Shown: piece by piece, positions 36,931 through 47,145 of the stretch | Layout: each line of letters opens with the position of its first letter | Numbering within the stretch: the first letter of the stretch is position 1 | Origin: Spirometra erinaceieuropaei | Taxonomy: Eukaryota > Platyhelminthes > Cestoda > Diphyllobothriidea > Diphyllobothriidae | Reading direction: 5' to 3' | Assembly: GCA_902702965.1 (NCBI GenBank) | Contig: CACRXP010000049.1 | Location: 1,069,591 to 1,133,590 of the forward strand | DNA length: 64,000 nt | Position numbers and translations under genes: made by a program | Notes under the pieces: generated by a model | What the model was told of the DNA's origin: nothing | Databases searched by the model: none | What the model saw: only the letters and a program-made list of their open reading frames with translations

Positions 36931-38644
36931 ACTCCGGAAGGATTCCAGGTAAGAATACGCGTGCGTGCTATAGATCTACTCAAGGTTCTGAATTAGTTAA
37001 AATTAGGAATATCAATATTCACGGCGAGTTTGTAGATTTCGACCAAACTATTTCGGTCACTAGAGTCTTCACCTGTAGCTTCTTCACTACCACCTTCCAG
37101 AGGCGCCAGTCCTTGGACTACTTGCCTACTCGAAAGTGCGATCCCTTTAAAGCGCCCCAGATGGTTTCATTTTGAAGCATCTCAGAGCAGACTTTCTTAG
37201 GTCTCCACTCTCGCTGCGGCTGCCTGAACACGAAAAGGCCGCATTTGTCCTCTACCCTTATGAGTAACTTGCATTCGAAGGGCTGGCGTCACATGTACAC
37301 GGCTGAGTATTAAAACTCGGACAGAACACTCGAATTTACTGTCTGCTTTATTTTAGCCAAATCTCTAGCAAAGTACGAACTTACTGATGTCAAGTGAACT
37401 ACGAGTTAAGGATCAGCGACAGAAAGCAATTTTACCGTTCGCAAGTTTAACTCGGACCTCTAACTGTCTCGTCTCTACTCCCAAACTTCATTTATCTTAA
37501 CATGCCAGGGGCAATCAATTGCTGCCATCTCAACCCAGTTGACCAGGTTTCCTGGAACAAGCGATGGGTTCCCCGAACACCAGCTCCAAGTAGAGACCGG
37601 AATTGGTGAAGTGCATTTGTTGTATCTTCTTGGATTTCACAAAAATGTCTAAGCCAACTGACTGACAAAGCAGTGTGCCGGTTAAATGCATTCCTCCGCA
37701 CTCAGCCCCCCTCTTCATCTGGGCCGGCCCAACCATCTTTGATCTCTATGACTAATTTGTTACCATTCAATCACAACAAAAACGCAAGCCCACCGATGCG
37801 TCTAAGAGAGTTCCGTCGAAATTCCTCCCAACATAGAATTAAACCGGTGCCGCTATCTGGACGATCACGGAGATCCCCACAAAATTCCTCCAGTTTTCCG
37901 CATTGGCTGCAGGAAAGGGGGAGGGACGAGCGCCCGCCAGACGTCGTCTACTGGCCCATATTAGCGGTCCTTTCGGATCTATGTGGCTCCCGCTACCCCT
38001 CTTCCCCCCTCCTATCTAGCCGTTGCGCCTCAGCCCTACCGCTAATCCCCCCTCTCTCCGGCCCCTAGGTCTGTGCGTTGTGTTGCCTGGCCACGCGAAT
38101 GGCCGGCAGACTAATGAGTAACGTCTCATGACCGATGTGCTCAAATGTCGCGCAGGGCAAGTGGGGAGCCGGGGAGAGGAGGGGGGGAGGGCGGTGACTT
38201 AGCTTAGCGTCGTCGAGGCGGGAGGGAGAGGGAAATTAACAGAGCTGTGCTGACAGAAGACTAGTGTAGCCCTTGCCACCCCCCGACCCCGCTTCGATGT
38301 TTCCTGAGTCTGCAGCTGGCCATGCCGTCGCAGGAGTAGCACCTATCAGTGTCGGGAAAACCCCCTGGAGTCGTCTTTACAGTCCGCAGTGAACCGCCTA
38401 CCGCCTTCCACGTCTATAATGAGATGTGGCCAAAGCAGACAGGCTCGACGAGACGAGTCTGTGTATCTATCTGCGCCTAATGAGATTATCTTTTAGAGTC
38501 ACCTGTCGTGGGTTGCAACCTACGTCCGGTCATGTTTGAGGGCAGTTTTTGAGGTAATAAAAATTGATCTGCGCTTAGTTAAATTCTGGCCCAATCCAAT
38601 ACGACGGACGCATGCGCAAAACCATAGCCTCAAAAGGGACCGTA

Positions 38645-39025
38645 ACTTGAGAAGTAGGAGCAGGGGTCGCTGGGGCCAGAGTTATATCCGCATAACGTTT
38701 CGAATTCACACTCGGACTCATCATCAACGATTGCGCTTTTTTGAGGGTTCGTGTCTCAATTCTCTCCAAACTGCTTCATCTAACTTGCATTTACGATTGC
38801 ACAAAAGCTATTCGTTTGGTTGTCGGTAGTGGGAAAACCTTAATTTTAGAAGTACGATCACAGGTCTCTGGGGCCAAAATTATATCCACATATCGTCCCG
38901 AATTCACACTCAGACCCATCATCAGCGATAGCATATTTTGAGCGGTCGCGTCTTCTTTCTCCCAACTGCTTCGTCTGACTTGCATTTGCGATTACGTTTT
39001 TCGTTGTTGTTAGTGGGAAACCCGA
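38645..39025 (-). ncRNA. Two tandem units of about 190 bp, each with a hammerhead-like motif
   Basis: Two direct repeats (38645-38842 and 38843-39025, period 184-198) share TTATATCC.CATA.CGT..CGAATTCACACT, GACTTGCATTTGCGATT-like and TAGTGGGAAA blocks. On the minus strand the first has TTGATGA, a GAGT..ATTC stem and GAAACGTT. The second has CTGATGA, a similar stem and GGGAC in place of GAAAC. Each copy has one core change, and together they imply a consensus CTGATGA...GAAACGT(T). Tandem small units with hammerheads are the known plan of metazoan retrozymes. The repeat sits at the outer end of segment X-prime. Confidence 0.55.
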
Positions 39026-40067
39026 CTAAGGTAAATTGGACTTCAACTTTAATGAAATTAATCAGTTTCATGATACAGCTGATACGCTATCTTGAATTTT
39101 TGCTTAGATTTTTGCCTGTCTCTTTATGTTAATTTCAGTGCAGGCCATATACTAACTCGCTAAAAGCTTACTTCGTAAACCTGATGGAGAGTGTTGGATG
39201 GAAGTCTGCCTCTCTTTCGAGAACACAGCTTGATTCCAGATTCATAGAGAACAGATTTAGACAGAAAGATACGTGTGTCCCACGAACTATGGCGCAAGGT
39301 CACCTTTAACATGGAAATGGCGGTGATAGGAGCTTTTTAGGATAGGTATGTAATGTTTCTAAAGATATAAGAGGCAAAAGTCGTATTTGCAATGAACTAT
39401 TGTTTTAATTTGCCGAGAGGGTAGTCTGTAGGAAGAGTTAGGATAAGGGTACATATATCCGTTTCCTACATTCAGAAGTCTTCTTGTAACACAACAAAAA
39501 CGATTTTCGCATGTTACAAAGTTCGGTATAATATGTTAAAGATAAATTCATAAAAACAGCAACGTTTCTTATATTCATTCTAAATTATCAAGAAGCAGAG
39601 AATACCAATATTATGCATGTCTTTTCGAAGTGACAGTTTTGACTTGATGCGGAATTAAAGGTACGAGGATATGCATTTTGAATGTGCCAGGCCCAAAATG
39701 AAGTTTTCATGGGACACGGTAACTCAAGGTAAACGTGAAGACGGGGGGCATTTTCAAACTCTCAGCGATTTTGTTGTATCGGTTTTCAATGTTCACGTTA
39801 AGAAACGATCCCTTTCCGCTAGGAAATGAAATCTGGAGAACCTGTAAAATGATTTCTAACTGTACATGTATGCGCTTGTCCTTCTATCGGCCTAATTACA
39901 AAGTCTGTGAAATGGTTATTCCGACTAACGCTCAAATATCCTTTCATTTTCTTCCAGGCGAACTGTTCTGGTTGGTATTAATTCGCGGACACCATAGGAG
40001 GTATGTTGCCAGTGACGATCTTGTGGTCAATTCGATCTCTAACTTGAGTCAGACTACAACAGCCCTC

Positions 40068-40503
40068 GGCTAGATCGCAGTTGGTAGCCAGGAATGGGCA
40101 GGCGGACGGCAACCTTAACCCTTATCCTAGCCTTAACCCTAACCCTAACTTTAACCTCAACCCTAAACGTTAACTGTTAGCCCTAACTATATCCCCAAAC
40201 CCTAACCGAACTCGTAAACGCAACCGTAGCCCTTAGACATAGCCGTAACTGAAAGACCTAACCGTAATACTGAATCCTAATCGTACTCTCAAACCCTAAC
40301 CGTAACCCGAAAACCTAAGCCTAAAGGCATAACCCTAACCCGAAAATCGGAAACCATCAACCGGTACCCTAATCCTAACTTCAGACGTAAAACGGAAGCC
40401 AAATGGGTCAGATGTGATTATGGAGCTCCACAAAATAGCCCCAACAAACAAACTCCCCGCTACCTCTAATACGGGTCCTGGCTACCAACTGCGATCTAGC
40501 CCA
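40068..40503. mobile_element. hAT-like non-autonomous element with telomere-like array
   Basis: The terminal inverted repeats are 26 bp and perfect: GGCTAGATCGCAGTTGGTAG with AGCCAGGA following at 40068-40093, and the complement at 40478-40503. The flanks are the same 8 bases, CAGCCCTC, at 40060-40067 and 40504-40511. An 8-bp duplication is typical of hAT elements. The interior (40110-40400) is an array of CCCTAA-like units. The block CTACCTCTAATACGGG before the right end is shared with 320-345. Confidence 0.75.
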
Positions 40504-40589
40504 GCCCTCTTCATACAGCCAACAAAAGAATATTGATTGATACTCCAAAACGACATGTTTAACCACGATCACTCGGGCGTAGGAAATCG

Positions 40590-41555
40590 GGCAATAAAGG
40601 TTCGCCGACTCTGTGAATTTATATTTCTTCACAGGCCTGCCATTGAAATTTGCACAAACTGTCCCTGTAGCTATCTTTAACTTTTCCTTTAGAGTCGGAG
40701 AATTCAAAAGTCTGTTTTACTTTGCGCAGACAGAAAGCTCTAAAAAATGTGCCTCCGTTAATGGGGGTTCGGATGTCACATATAACTACAGGCTAAAGTC
40801 CAGTTGGGAAAAATGTAGGATAAGGACGACGATTATGCCTGTTGGTTTCAGAAATAACATTTGCCACAACAATTACGAAATTGTAAACAAAATGAAACGG
40901 GCCACCAAGGAGGACGCTGGCGGTAGGACCGCATGATCGGATCTTGCAGAGCACATTTCGCCCTGAGCCTAAAGACCCAGTTTTGGGCGCACTGTATACA
41001 CGGTTAGGCGATAAACCACGGGGCACCCCGCTGACTGGCTTGTTTACACCGCCAGTTACCACAGCGCACTCCAGTCGCCAGGGTGATACCCCGGTTTCAA
41101 TTTTGCCTGCCACTTACTTCTGACAGCCGTGCCGACTGGACGGTTGATCAAGCGCGGGGGAACCCTTAACAGTCGGCTAGATTATGTCATCACCTGTCGG
41201 TGATTGCAATCACCACCGGTTTCCCCCCTCGTGGTTGGGTGGGCCGGACCGCAACGCCACAGTCACTTGGAGACGGCCGAGTTTCGGGGAGGGAGACCTG
41301 TAGAGTTTGCTTGGGTATACCCAATGACGAACTGTTTATGCTAGATCTCACTTGCCTTGCGCTGTTTGAGAGAGGTAGTAGAACGAACAACTGAAGCGTA
41401 GAGACTGAGGAGACACCTGTTGGGCTCCAAGAGAGTGGGCGAACAAGATACCCCCAGAGGAAATTAAATGCAGTGCGGTGGCAGTTTTCAACAAGAATAA
41501 CTTCCTTCTTAGCGGCACCAGGAGTAAGTCTGCGGACCTCCAAAGGATAAACATC
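40590..41555. repeat. Segment W-prime, inverted partner of 2187-3200
   Basis: Plus-strand sequence here matches the minus strand of 2187-3200 through intron and exon alike, with an estimated identity of 65-75% by eye. It holds the decayed Hey exon at its right end. Nothing else in it is coding as far as I can see. Confidence 0.65.
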
Positions 41556-41560
41556 CTGCT
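41480..41560 (-). pseudogene. Decayed inverted copy of the Hey basic-helix exon
   Basis: The minus strand from about 41545 downward reads EVRRLTPGAAKKE, aligned with ELRRLVPDAAQKQ of the functional exon at 2187-2270. The similarity runs straight through the splice donor into the intron (both read ATTCTT then TGAAAACTG). By hand I count 14 differences in 59 ungapped positions, about 76% identity. The basic region itself is no longer recognisable beyond about 41550. Many changes alter amino acids, so this is a relic without constraint. It is the outer edge of the inverted duplication that continues as segment W-prime down to 40590. The frame happens to stay open, giving an unrelated long open stretch on the minus strand that should not be taken for a gene. 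Confidence 0.75.
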
Positions 41561-42231
41561 AAGCGCGGTATAAACTTTAGTTCAACGAATAAACTGACTT
41601 AAGCGCCTTCTCTTAAGAAGTAATTTCGGCCTTGTAAAGGGACTTATTTTCGACTCCCTGACATTCTCCACTGTTTTCTCAACAGATCTCATGCAACATC
41701 TAACCAGTTTCGCAAGATTTAGACGATGATTTATAATGTCTGACTGTGAGAACAAAATGCGATGGCCCCATTTGTTAGTGAAACTCTTATGCAAATGGTC
41801 CCAGTGAGTTCGATGGAATCGGGGGAGACTGTGGATATTCAGCTAGATTAACAGGCATCCTGACGTGCCATGACTTTCATTCCTTCTTCTTTCCCTTCCT
41901 CCGATCACCGAGCAGTTAATTACTACATTTGTGCAATTACATGTATCTAGTGCATACTAACTAAAAGCTCATACACGGGTCCGTCACCTTTCTTGTCGTT
42001 CCATGACGTAGCCATTGAAAACGCTTTTTAAAAGTCAAATAATGCCACTTTCTCAGGTAGGAAACATGGGGCAGATGTTATTTACTGTCAACTGAGTACA
42101 AGAAGAATATTTATATACATTTTTTATGCAATATGTTTGAATTTGTAAGCTTTTTGAAACTCAGTGGGAAAATCAAACTACACAAGTAGTCCTTCTTGCG
42201 GCAAATAGTGCTTCCTAGCGGCCGAAAATAG

Positions 42232-42335
42232 GCTCATTCAAAAGCCGGCGGCCTGACGTAAGCGTACATAGGTAATCTTTTCGGATCTAAAACACATTAC
42301 GGATTTTCAGTTAACATTTTATGAGATAGAATATC
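42232..42335 (+). mobile_element. Fragment of the fold-back family
   Basis: TCATTCAAAAGCCGGCGGCC then GGTAATCTTTTCGG and AACATTTTATGAGAT match pieces of the right arm at 52780-52915, with internal loss. Confidence 0.4.
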
Positions 42336-44740
42336 CACAGCATTTCCGGAAAAAAATGATATACTGAGATCATAATGCGAATACACCAGAGGGGATCTAA
42401 CGTTGGGTGAAAACCCATGCCACGTTTGTCAATGCAGTTTTTTGGTATAACTTGAGTCAAGTTGAAAATCAGAGAATCAGACCAAGATTCATTTACAGTT
42501 AGCACATAAGGCTCAACTCATTTGTTACAGTTATCAGGTGGGTTGTCTAGTGTATGCCTGGACTTCAATGAGGCTGCCAACCAATGCAAGTCAGCGAAAG
42601 GAATGCTCAACTCACTGGCTTCCACGTTAGCAAACGTATCCCACCAGGTCCGCAGACGGAACAGGCCATTTTATCCCCGGCAGAACATTTGCAAAACGCA
42701 GAAGATCTCGATGCACGGACATCGAAATCCTTAAAGATGTTCACTCACCGTCCGAAAGTGACAAAAAGCATAAGGTCGTACTACGCGCCTTGAAGGGAGT
42801 CAGTGTTGGTTTTGATGAGGGCATATTCTCCAAGATATCCTGAATACTTTCACGACTGTATTTGGCGTACACAAAGCCAGCCTGTGGGCCATGAGCAAAT
42901 CAAAACCAGGATCGCCATGGGGGAAGTGCCATGGAAACTATTAAATTCTCGAGCTCCTCGCCTTATACAACCCGACTAACAGAATTAAACCTTGTGGAAG
43001 GACAGTTCACACATCTTGTTACGGGACATGATCGTCCCGTTGCAACCTGGGGCAGTCGCATGGTAAGAAAGACGAAGGAGACGTGGATGTACATCTTTGG
43101 CCTAGTCGTTGTCGTCGGCCATAAATTTCCTAACCAAGGCTAAGATAACATGAAATGCAACCTTGGATTGCCTGGTGAGTGTACGGTGGCGAACAGACCC
43201 GAAATCACCATTCCTTCTGCAGAATCGAAACTTTTTTGGCTGGGTAATCGAAAATGCGCGAAGAATGCATTTAACATAGTTACCGGATCAGATTTCTGAC
43301 TGGTATTTGCCGATTTAGTTGAATTTCCTACCACAAGCAACCGCCATTACTCATTCGTTTTCCACTGACAAGACTGGGTGTACTGAAGTTCTGCTTCAAT
43401 TTCTCTCCAATGGATGAAGTGCTGTCCATATGGCTTAAATGCATCAAAATAACCTTGAAATATATGCGTTTCGAAATCCGTGCCAACGATGGGGTACCAA
43501 GCTCATCCCTTGTAATTTATGCTCATGTGTTGAAGGCCCGTTTGTCTTTTTCAATGCATTTACTTCTTCTATACACTGTTCCTCGTATCGTGCTGCAGAT
43601 ACTGTACGAAAAAGCTAAAGATTATTTTCTAGCCCTAAAGGCTGAACAGAACTGTTAAATCCGTAAACGATCGGTCTGTTGGCTTCCAAGCATTATAACA
43701 AGTAATGATTAAAAGTTACTTTGACAATTTAAGTAGCAAGGTAGTACCACTGTAACTTGCAAGCGAAGGACCATGTCATCCTACCAACAAGTTTGCCAAT
43801 GTCGACAAAATACGCCAACGTGAGGGAATCAAAGGTCTATTGACGAAGTCCGGAGAATCCACTAACTATCGCGGAAAAATCAACCAGCGCTGATCCATTA
43901 ATCAGGACTCGACTAAAGTGAGTTTAGTATGCCTACTTGATACGGTGTATGACCCCCAACTAACTTCAGCTAACCTGTGGACCGCGTCGTACATTCAATG
44001 GTGATAGAGGTTTTGCGGGTGGGGCAACACACAGGACGGAGAGAAAGAAGACACAGAAAATGAATGAACTTCTGCCGGAAATCTTATCGCACACCGTCAT
44101 TTGGCAAAGAAACTGAGCGCAATAATTGAAAATAAACAAGAAGGAATTTTCAAAAAATGACGGACTTTGAATAAAGCGCCGGAGGTAAGTTAACGCCTAG
44201 TCAGGACGGGAAGCAAATTTCAAACAACGGAGACGGTGAATATTAACTGTTGTTTACAGTCACAGTTAATTTTAGGGTATATTTTTGGAGTTGCCATCTA
44301 CTTGGGGGTCCCACACCCTATCGTTACCGCTGGATTCCCCCACTGAAATCAGTGCCACTCAGTGTTCCCTCTCCCTCTTTGAGCGCTTACCTGTCCGAAA
44401 CAAGTCGGCCCGCACCGAGACAGGAACCAACGTGGCGTGAAAGCTCCCATCTAAGGCACGCCACACGCATGTGATTCAATAGTGTTGTCAGTGTGATGCC
44501 CGTATTATTTCAACGCACTTGCTGTGCAGCCCGCCTGGGGAGGGAGGGGGGGGGGGTGGAGCAACACTAAAAGTATCAGCGCATGCCAGCTGCCTTAATT
44601 GCGATAAAAAAGTGTGATGTTATATCCATTTCCGTAAAATTTTCATTGTCGATCAAAGAACTAAATGAACGCCGACAATTTTATAGGGTCTCACCTAATA
44701 CTTTATCTAAGTTTGTGAACTGCTTCTCTCGTTGACTTTT
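42336..44740. other. Unrecognised interval
   Basis: No gene or named repeat was found. A hairpin with seven-pair stem ACGGGAC / GTCCCGT lies at 43021-43040. Confidence 0.35.
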
Positions 44741-45172
44741 AGAAGTACTTTAGTGTAATGTGATACCATACTAAAAGCACAGGTACTAGCCAAAAGCCCA
44801 TACACACGCGTTTCGCCGATGATTTACCGCTGAATGGCGCTGCTGCGTGAGGTTCGGCTCGTCAGTGGGTTCCCCAGCATTCCCGTCTGTTTTCTGGTAG
44901 ATACTCCAATTTAGAAACGATCGCCTCTTAATTTCCTCAGAAATTATCTACGAAGTTGGAGTAGATCAGTTTATTCAAGGTCTATAGGCTCATACTGAAG
45001 TATCTACCAGAAAACACAAGGGTCTGCTGGGGGACCCACTGACGAGCCGATCCCCTCGCAGCTGCGCCATGCAGCGGTAAAACATCTGCAAAACACGCGT
45101 GTATGGGCTTTTAGCTAGTACCTGTGCTGTTACTATGGTATCACCTTACCCTAAACTATACTACTAGCTGCC
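44741..45172. mobile_element. R3 fold-back MITE
   Basis: TTTAGTGTAATGTGATACCA at the left pairs with TGGTATCACCTTACCCTAAA at the right. Further in, GGTACTAGCCAAAAGCCCAT pairs with ATGGGCTTTTAGCTAGTACC, and CGGCTCGTCAGTGGGTTCCC with GGGACCCACTGACGAGCCG. The arms are about 170 bp each. It lies about 400 bases upstream of the calaxin-like gene. Confidence 0.7.
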
Positions 45173-45360
45173 TGTCGGCAGTTAATGAATATTACACGCT
45201 TACCCGCTGCGGCTGATGGACTTTGACCCAAATATTCATGTATAAAATTCTCGGTCTGTGCCTAGAGACCTTGAATAAACTGACCTACTCCAACTTAGTA
45301 GGTAATTCCTGAGGAAATTAAAAAGCGATAAATTTAGAAGTACTCTCCAACTCTCTTGTG
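45173..45360. repeat. R3-related sequence upstream of the calaxin-like gene
   Basis: It contains CTGCCTGTCGGCAGTTAATG, CCAAATATTCATG, CTTGAATAAACTGACCTACT and CCTGAGGAAATTAAAAAGCG, found inverted or direct in other R3 copies. It is therefore unlikely to be a conserved promoter. Confidence 0.4.
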
Positions 45361-45567
45361 CGAATTGGCATGCGTGTACCTAAGGTTGAACCGATCATGG
45401 GACAGCGTTGTCTGTCCTTATGCTGAAATCATTAAGCGTCGCATCTCCTCTGGCTAGAATCCCCGCAAGCGTCATACCCACGTGCGTCCAGTCTTTTAAA
45501 TGCAATCAATACTGTGAGCCGCAACAGACGTCCCACAGCACATCGTCGGCCGGCGAGCACAACAATC

Positions 45568-46413
45568 ATGTCCTCCCACATGTCGCGTACAACCAGTTTT
45601 AAACCGCGGACTGAATTACCAGTAGTCCTACCAAAACATTCAAATTCCTCCGTTGGCGAAATGCAGAGGATCCGCATAACCCCTAATCAGCCGTCCAGGT
45701 TACCGCCCCTAATGACGACAAAAATGTATCTTAAGGAAATACCCCCGGCCTATTCTCGAAACCAAATGCTGCGCATCATTTCTGAAGCCGCCAGTCTGCC
45801 TGGTAACCTCTTCAACCGCAAGGAGACCTCCGTCCTGGTCCAACTCTTTCTCACCGCTGCCAAGAAGGGCGGATTTGAGGGAGGAATGCTGCCGTCCGAG
45901 CTCCGTGTTTTCCTTTTTGGCACTCTGGACATTACCGATCCAAATACCCTGGATGGCTTATGCAGAGCGGCCTCAACAGTTACAGTGAGGGGAAGAATAA
46001 AGGCTGAAAAAACGATCCGTCTACCCGGTTTCATAACAACTCTATCCACCCTACTGCGCGGAAATCTGGAGTCACGGGCTGCTTTGGCCTTTGACGTACT
46101 CGACATTGACATGGACGGTTATCTGCAGGAGCATCTGGAAATGCGACGTCTGCTGAAACGCTGTATTGATGTAGATAACCCAGAACCCGGACTAGAAGAT
46201 GACCCATATGAAGCCTTTCGAGACTTTGGACGCTACATACAGCAGTTTTTCAATGTCACACAGTTACAACCGCTCACCAAGCGCATGTTCATAGAACTGG
46301 TAAAAGAAAAACCCTTCCTACTGGATACTGCTCTTCCTGTCTTCCCCGAGCCCTATTCAGCGTGTACCTTTGAATTTCTCTTTGGAAATTCCACATACCC
46401 AGACCTCGAGTAG
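45568..46413 (+). CDS. Calaxin (EFCAB1)-like EF-hand protein, single exon
   Basis: An intact 281-residue frame, ending TAG at 46411-46413, resembles calaxin, the calcium sensor of ciliary outer-arm dynein. The match runs from about residue 65 (NQMLRIISEAASLPGNLFNRKE) through LSTLLRGNLESRAALAFDVLDIDMDGYL to LLDTALPVFPEP. These correspond in order to the N-terminal helices, the second EF-hand and the C-terminal segment of calaxin. Only one calcium loop (D-I-D-M-D-G-Y-L, near 46102-46140) keeps its acidic positions 1, 3 and 5, and its position 12 is Leu, not Glu. The first and third EF-hands are unrecognisable. About 65 extra residues precede the family's usual start. The frame stays open upstream from GTG at 45514, but ATG at 45568 is the first ATG; a spliced upstream exon is possible. 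No intron is seen. Confidence 0.75.
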   Translation: MSSHMSRTTSFKPRTELPVVLPKHSNSSVGEMQRIRITPNQPSRLPPLMTTKMYLKEIPPAYSRNQMLRIISEAASLPGNLFNRKETSVLVQLFLTAAKKGGFEGGMLPSELRVFLFGTLDITDPNTLDGLCRAASTVTVRGRIKAEKTIRLPGFITTLSTLLRGNLESRAALAFDVLDIDMDGYLQEHLEMRRLLKRCIDVDNPEPGLEDDPYEAFRDFGRYIQQFFNVTQLQPLTKRMFIELVKEKPFLLDTALPVFPEPYSACTFEFLFGNSTYPDLE

Positions 46414-46459
46414 CCGATGTTTATGACGACAAAAAAGGAGGGAGGATGAGGTGCTCACG

Positions 46460-46465
46460 AATAAA
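46460..46465 (+). promoter_or_regulatory. Polyadenylation signal of the calaxin-like gene
   Basis: AATAAA lies 47 bases after the stop codon of the calaxin-like gene, giving a short 3' untranslated region. This supports 45568-46413 as an expressed gene with its true C-terminus. Confidence 0.55.
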
Positions 46466-46964
46466 AACGAGCGCAACGGCAGGACTGGACTGCGTGATAG
46501 TTGGACTGCATGTCTGGCAGGAACTTGTACATTTTGTATAACAAATTACATGTACCGCATAATGATGCATCGCAGACCAGAGTTGAGTCCTCTGCGCAGG
46601 ATGGACGTGCATTGCATCGGAAACCTGTAGGTTGGGACCTCTTCAGATTGTTGAAATCCTCGAGACTCGAATGACGTTAAACCTCTGAATGAATGCATCA
46701 GGGGCTCCCTGCTGTCTCGGGCTCATTGCCATGTTGAAGGGAGGACGGGGGCCTTTAGAACGATGTGAGTAATATAGCAAACTGAGGTCAGGGAAAGGAG
46801 TGTACGACTTGGTTTAACCGCGCACATGAGGAAAGGTCACCCATTTATGGTCCTGGACATTTTTAAACGTTGAGAAGGAGTCCAGAACCAGATTGCTCTG
46901 TTAAATCACGGTCTCATGAGAACGTGAAAGGAGGGCGACCCTTGGTTGAGTAAGCGCTGGAGCT

Positions 46965-47145
46965 CGTTTTTTGGGGCTCGGGTCATGCTCGGAACGAGAT
47001 CGCAAGCCGTTTTTCGGAGTTAGTTTCGGGCTCGTCTTAGCGAGCTCTAAGCGATCTCGAACCAATGACCACATCAGAGCTCTAAAAGAGCTCTCGTACC
47101 TTGTGAAACGAGTTCTGTGCGAGCTCGTTCAGAGCTCATTTTGCG
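46965..47145. repeat. Cluster of GAGCTC motifs
   Basis: Six GAGCTC sites occur in about 180 bases, mixed with variants (GGCTCG, GAGATCG). Some are paired as GAGCTCTAAAAGAGCTC. It lies 550 bases downstream of the calaxin-like gene. No known element is recognised. Confidence 0.35.

Larger units (their letters stand above)
35975..37060. mobile_element. SINE-bearing insertion within segment X-prime
   Basis: This 1.1-kb stretch has no match in the other copy of X, where about 100 bases occupy the same place. It holds two tRNA-like SINE heads and one arm of the fold-back family (36665-36930), so it is built from later insertions. Confidence 0.5.
35455..38645 (-). repeat. Segment X-prime, inverted partner of X
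   Basis: Inverted relative to 6240-8290, with the same blocks. It is longer because 35975-37060 is absent from X. It contains the full GC-rich region that is N in X (37921-38231) and the shared frame at 37530-37736 (MVGPAQMKRGAECGGMHLTGTLLCQSV). It ends at the tandem hammerhead-like units that begin at 38645. Confidence 0.7.

Noticed and set aside
41190..41543. 117-codon open frame on the minus strand starting MEVRRLTPGAAKKE
   Set aside because: Only the first residues are Hey-like and the rest reads through intron sequence; a relic, not a gene.
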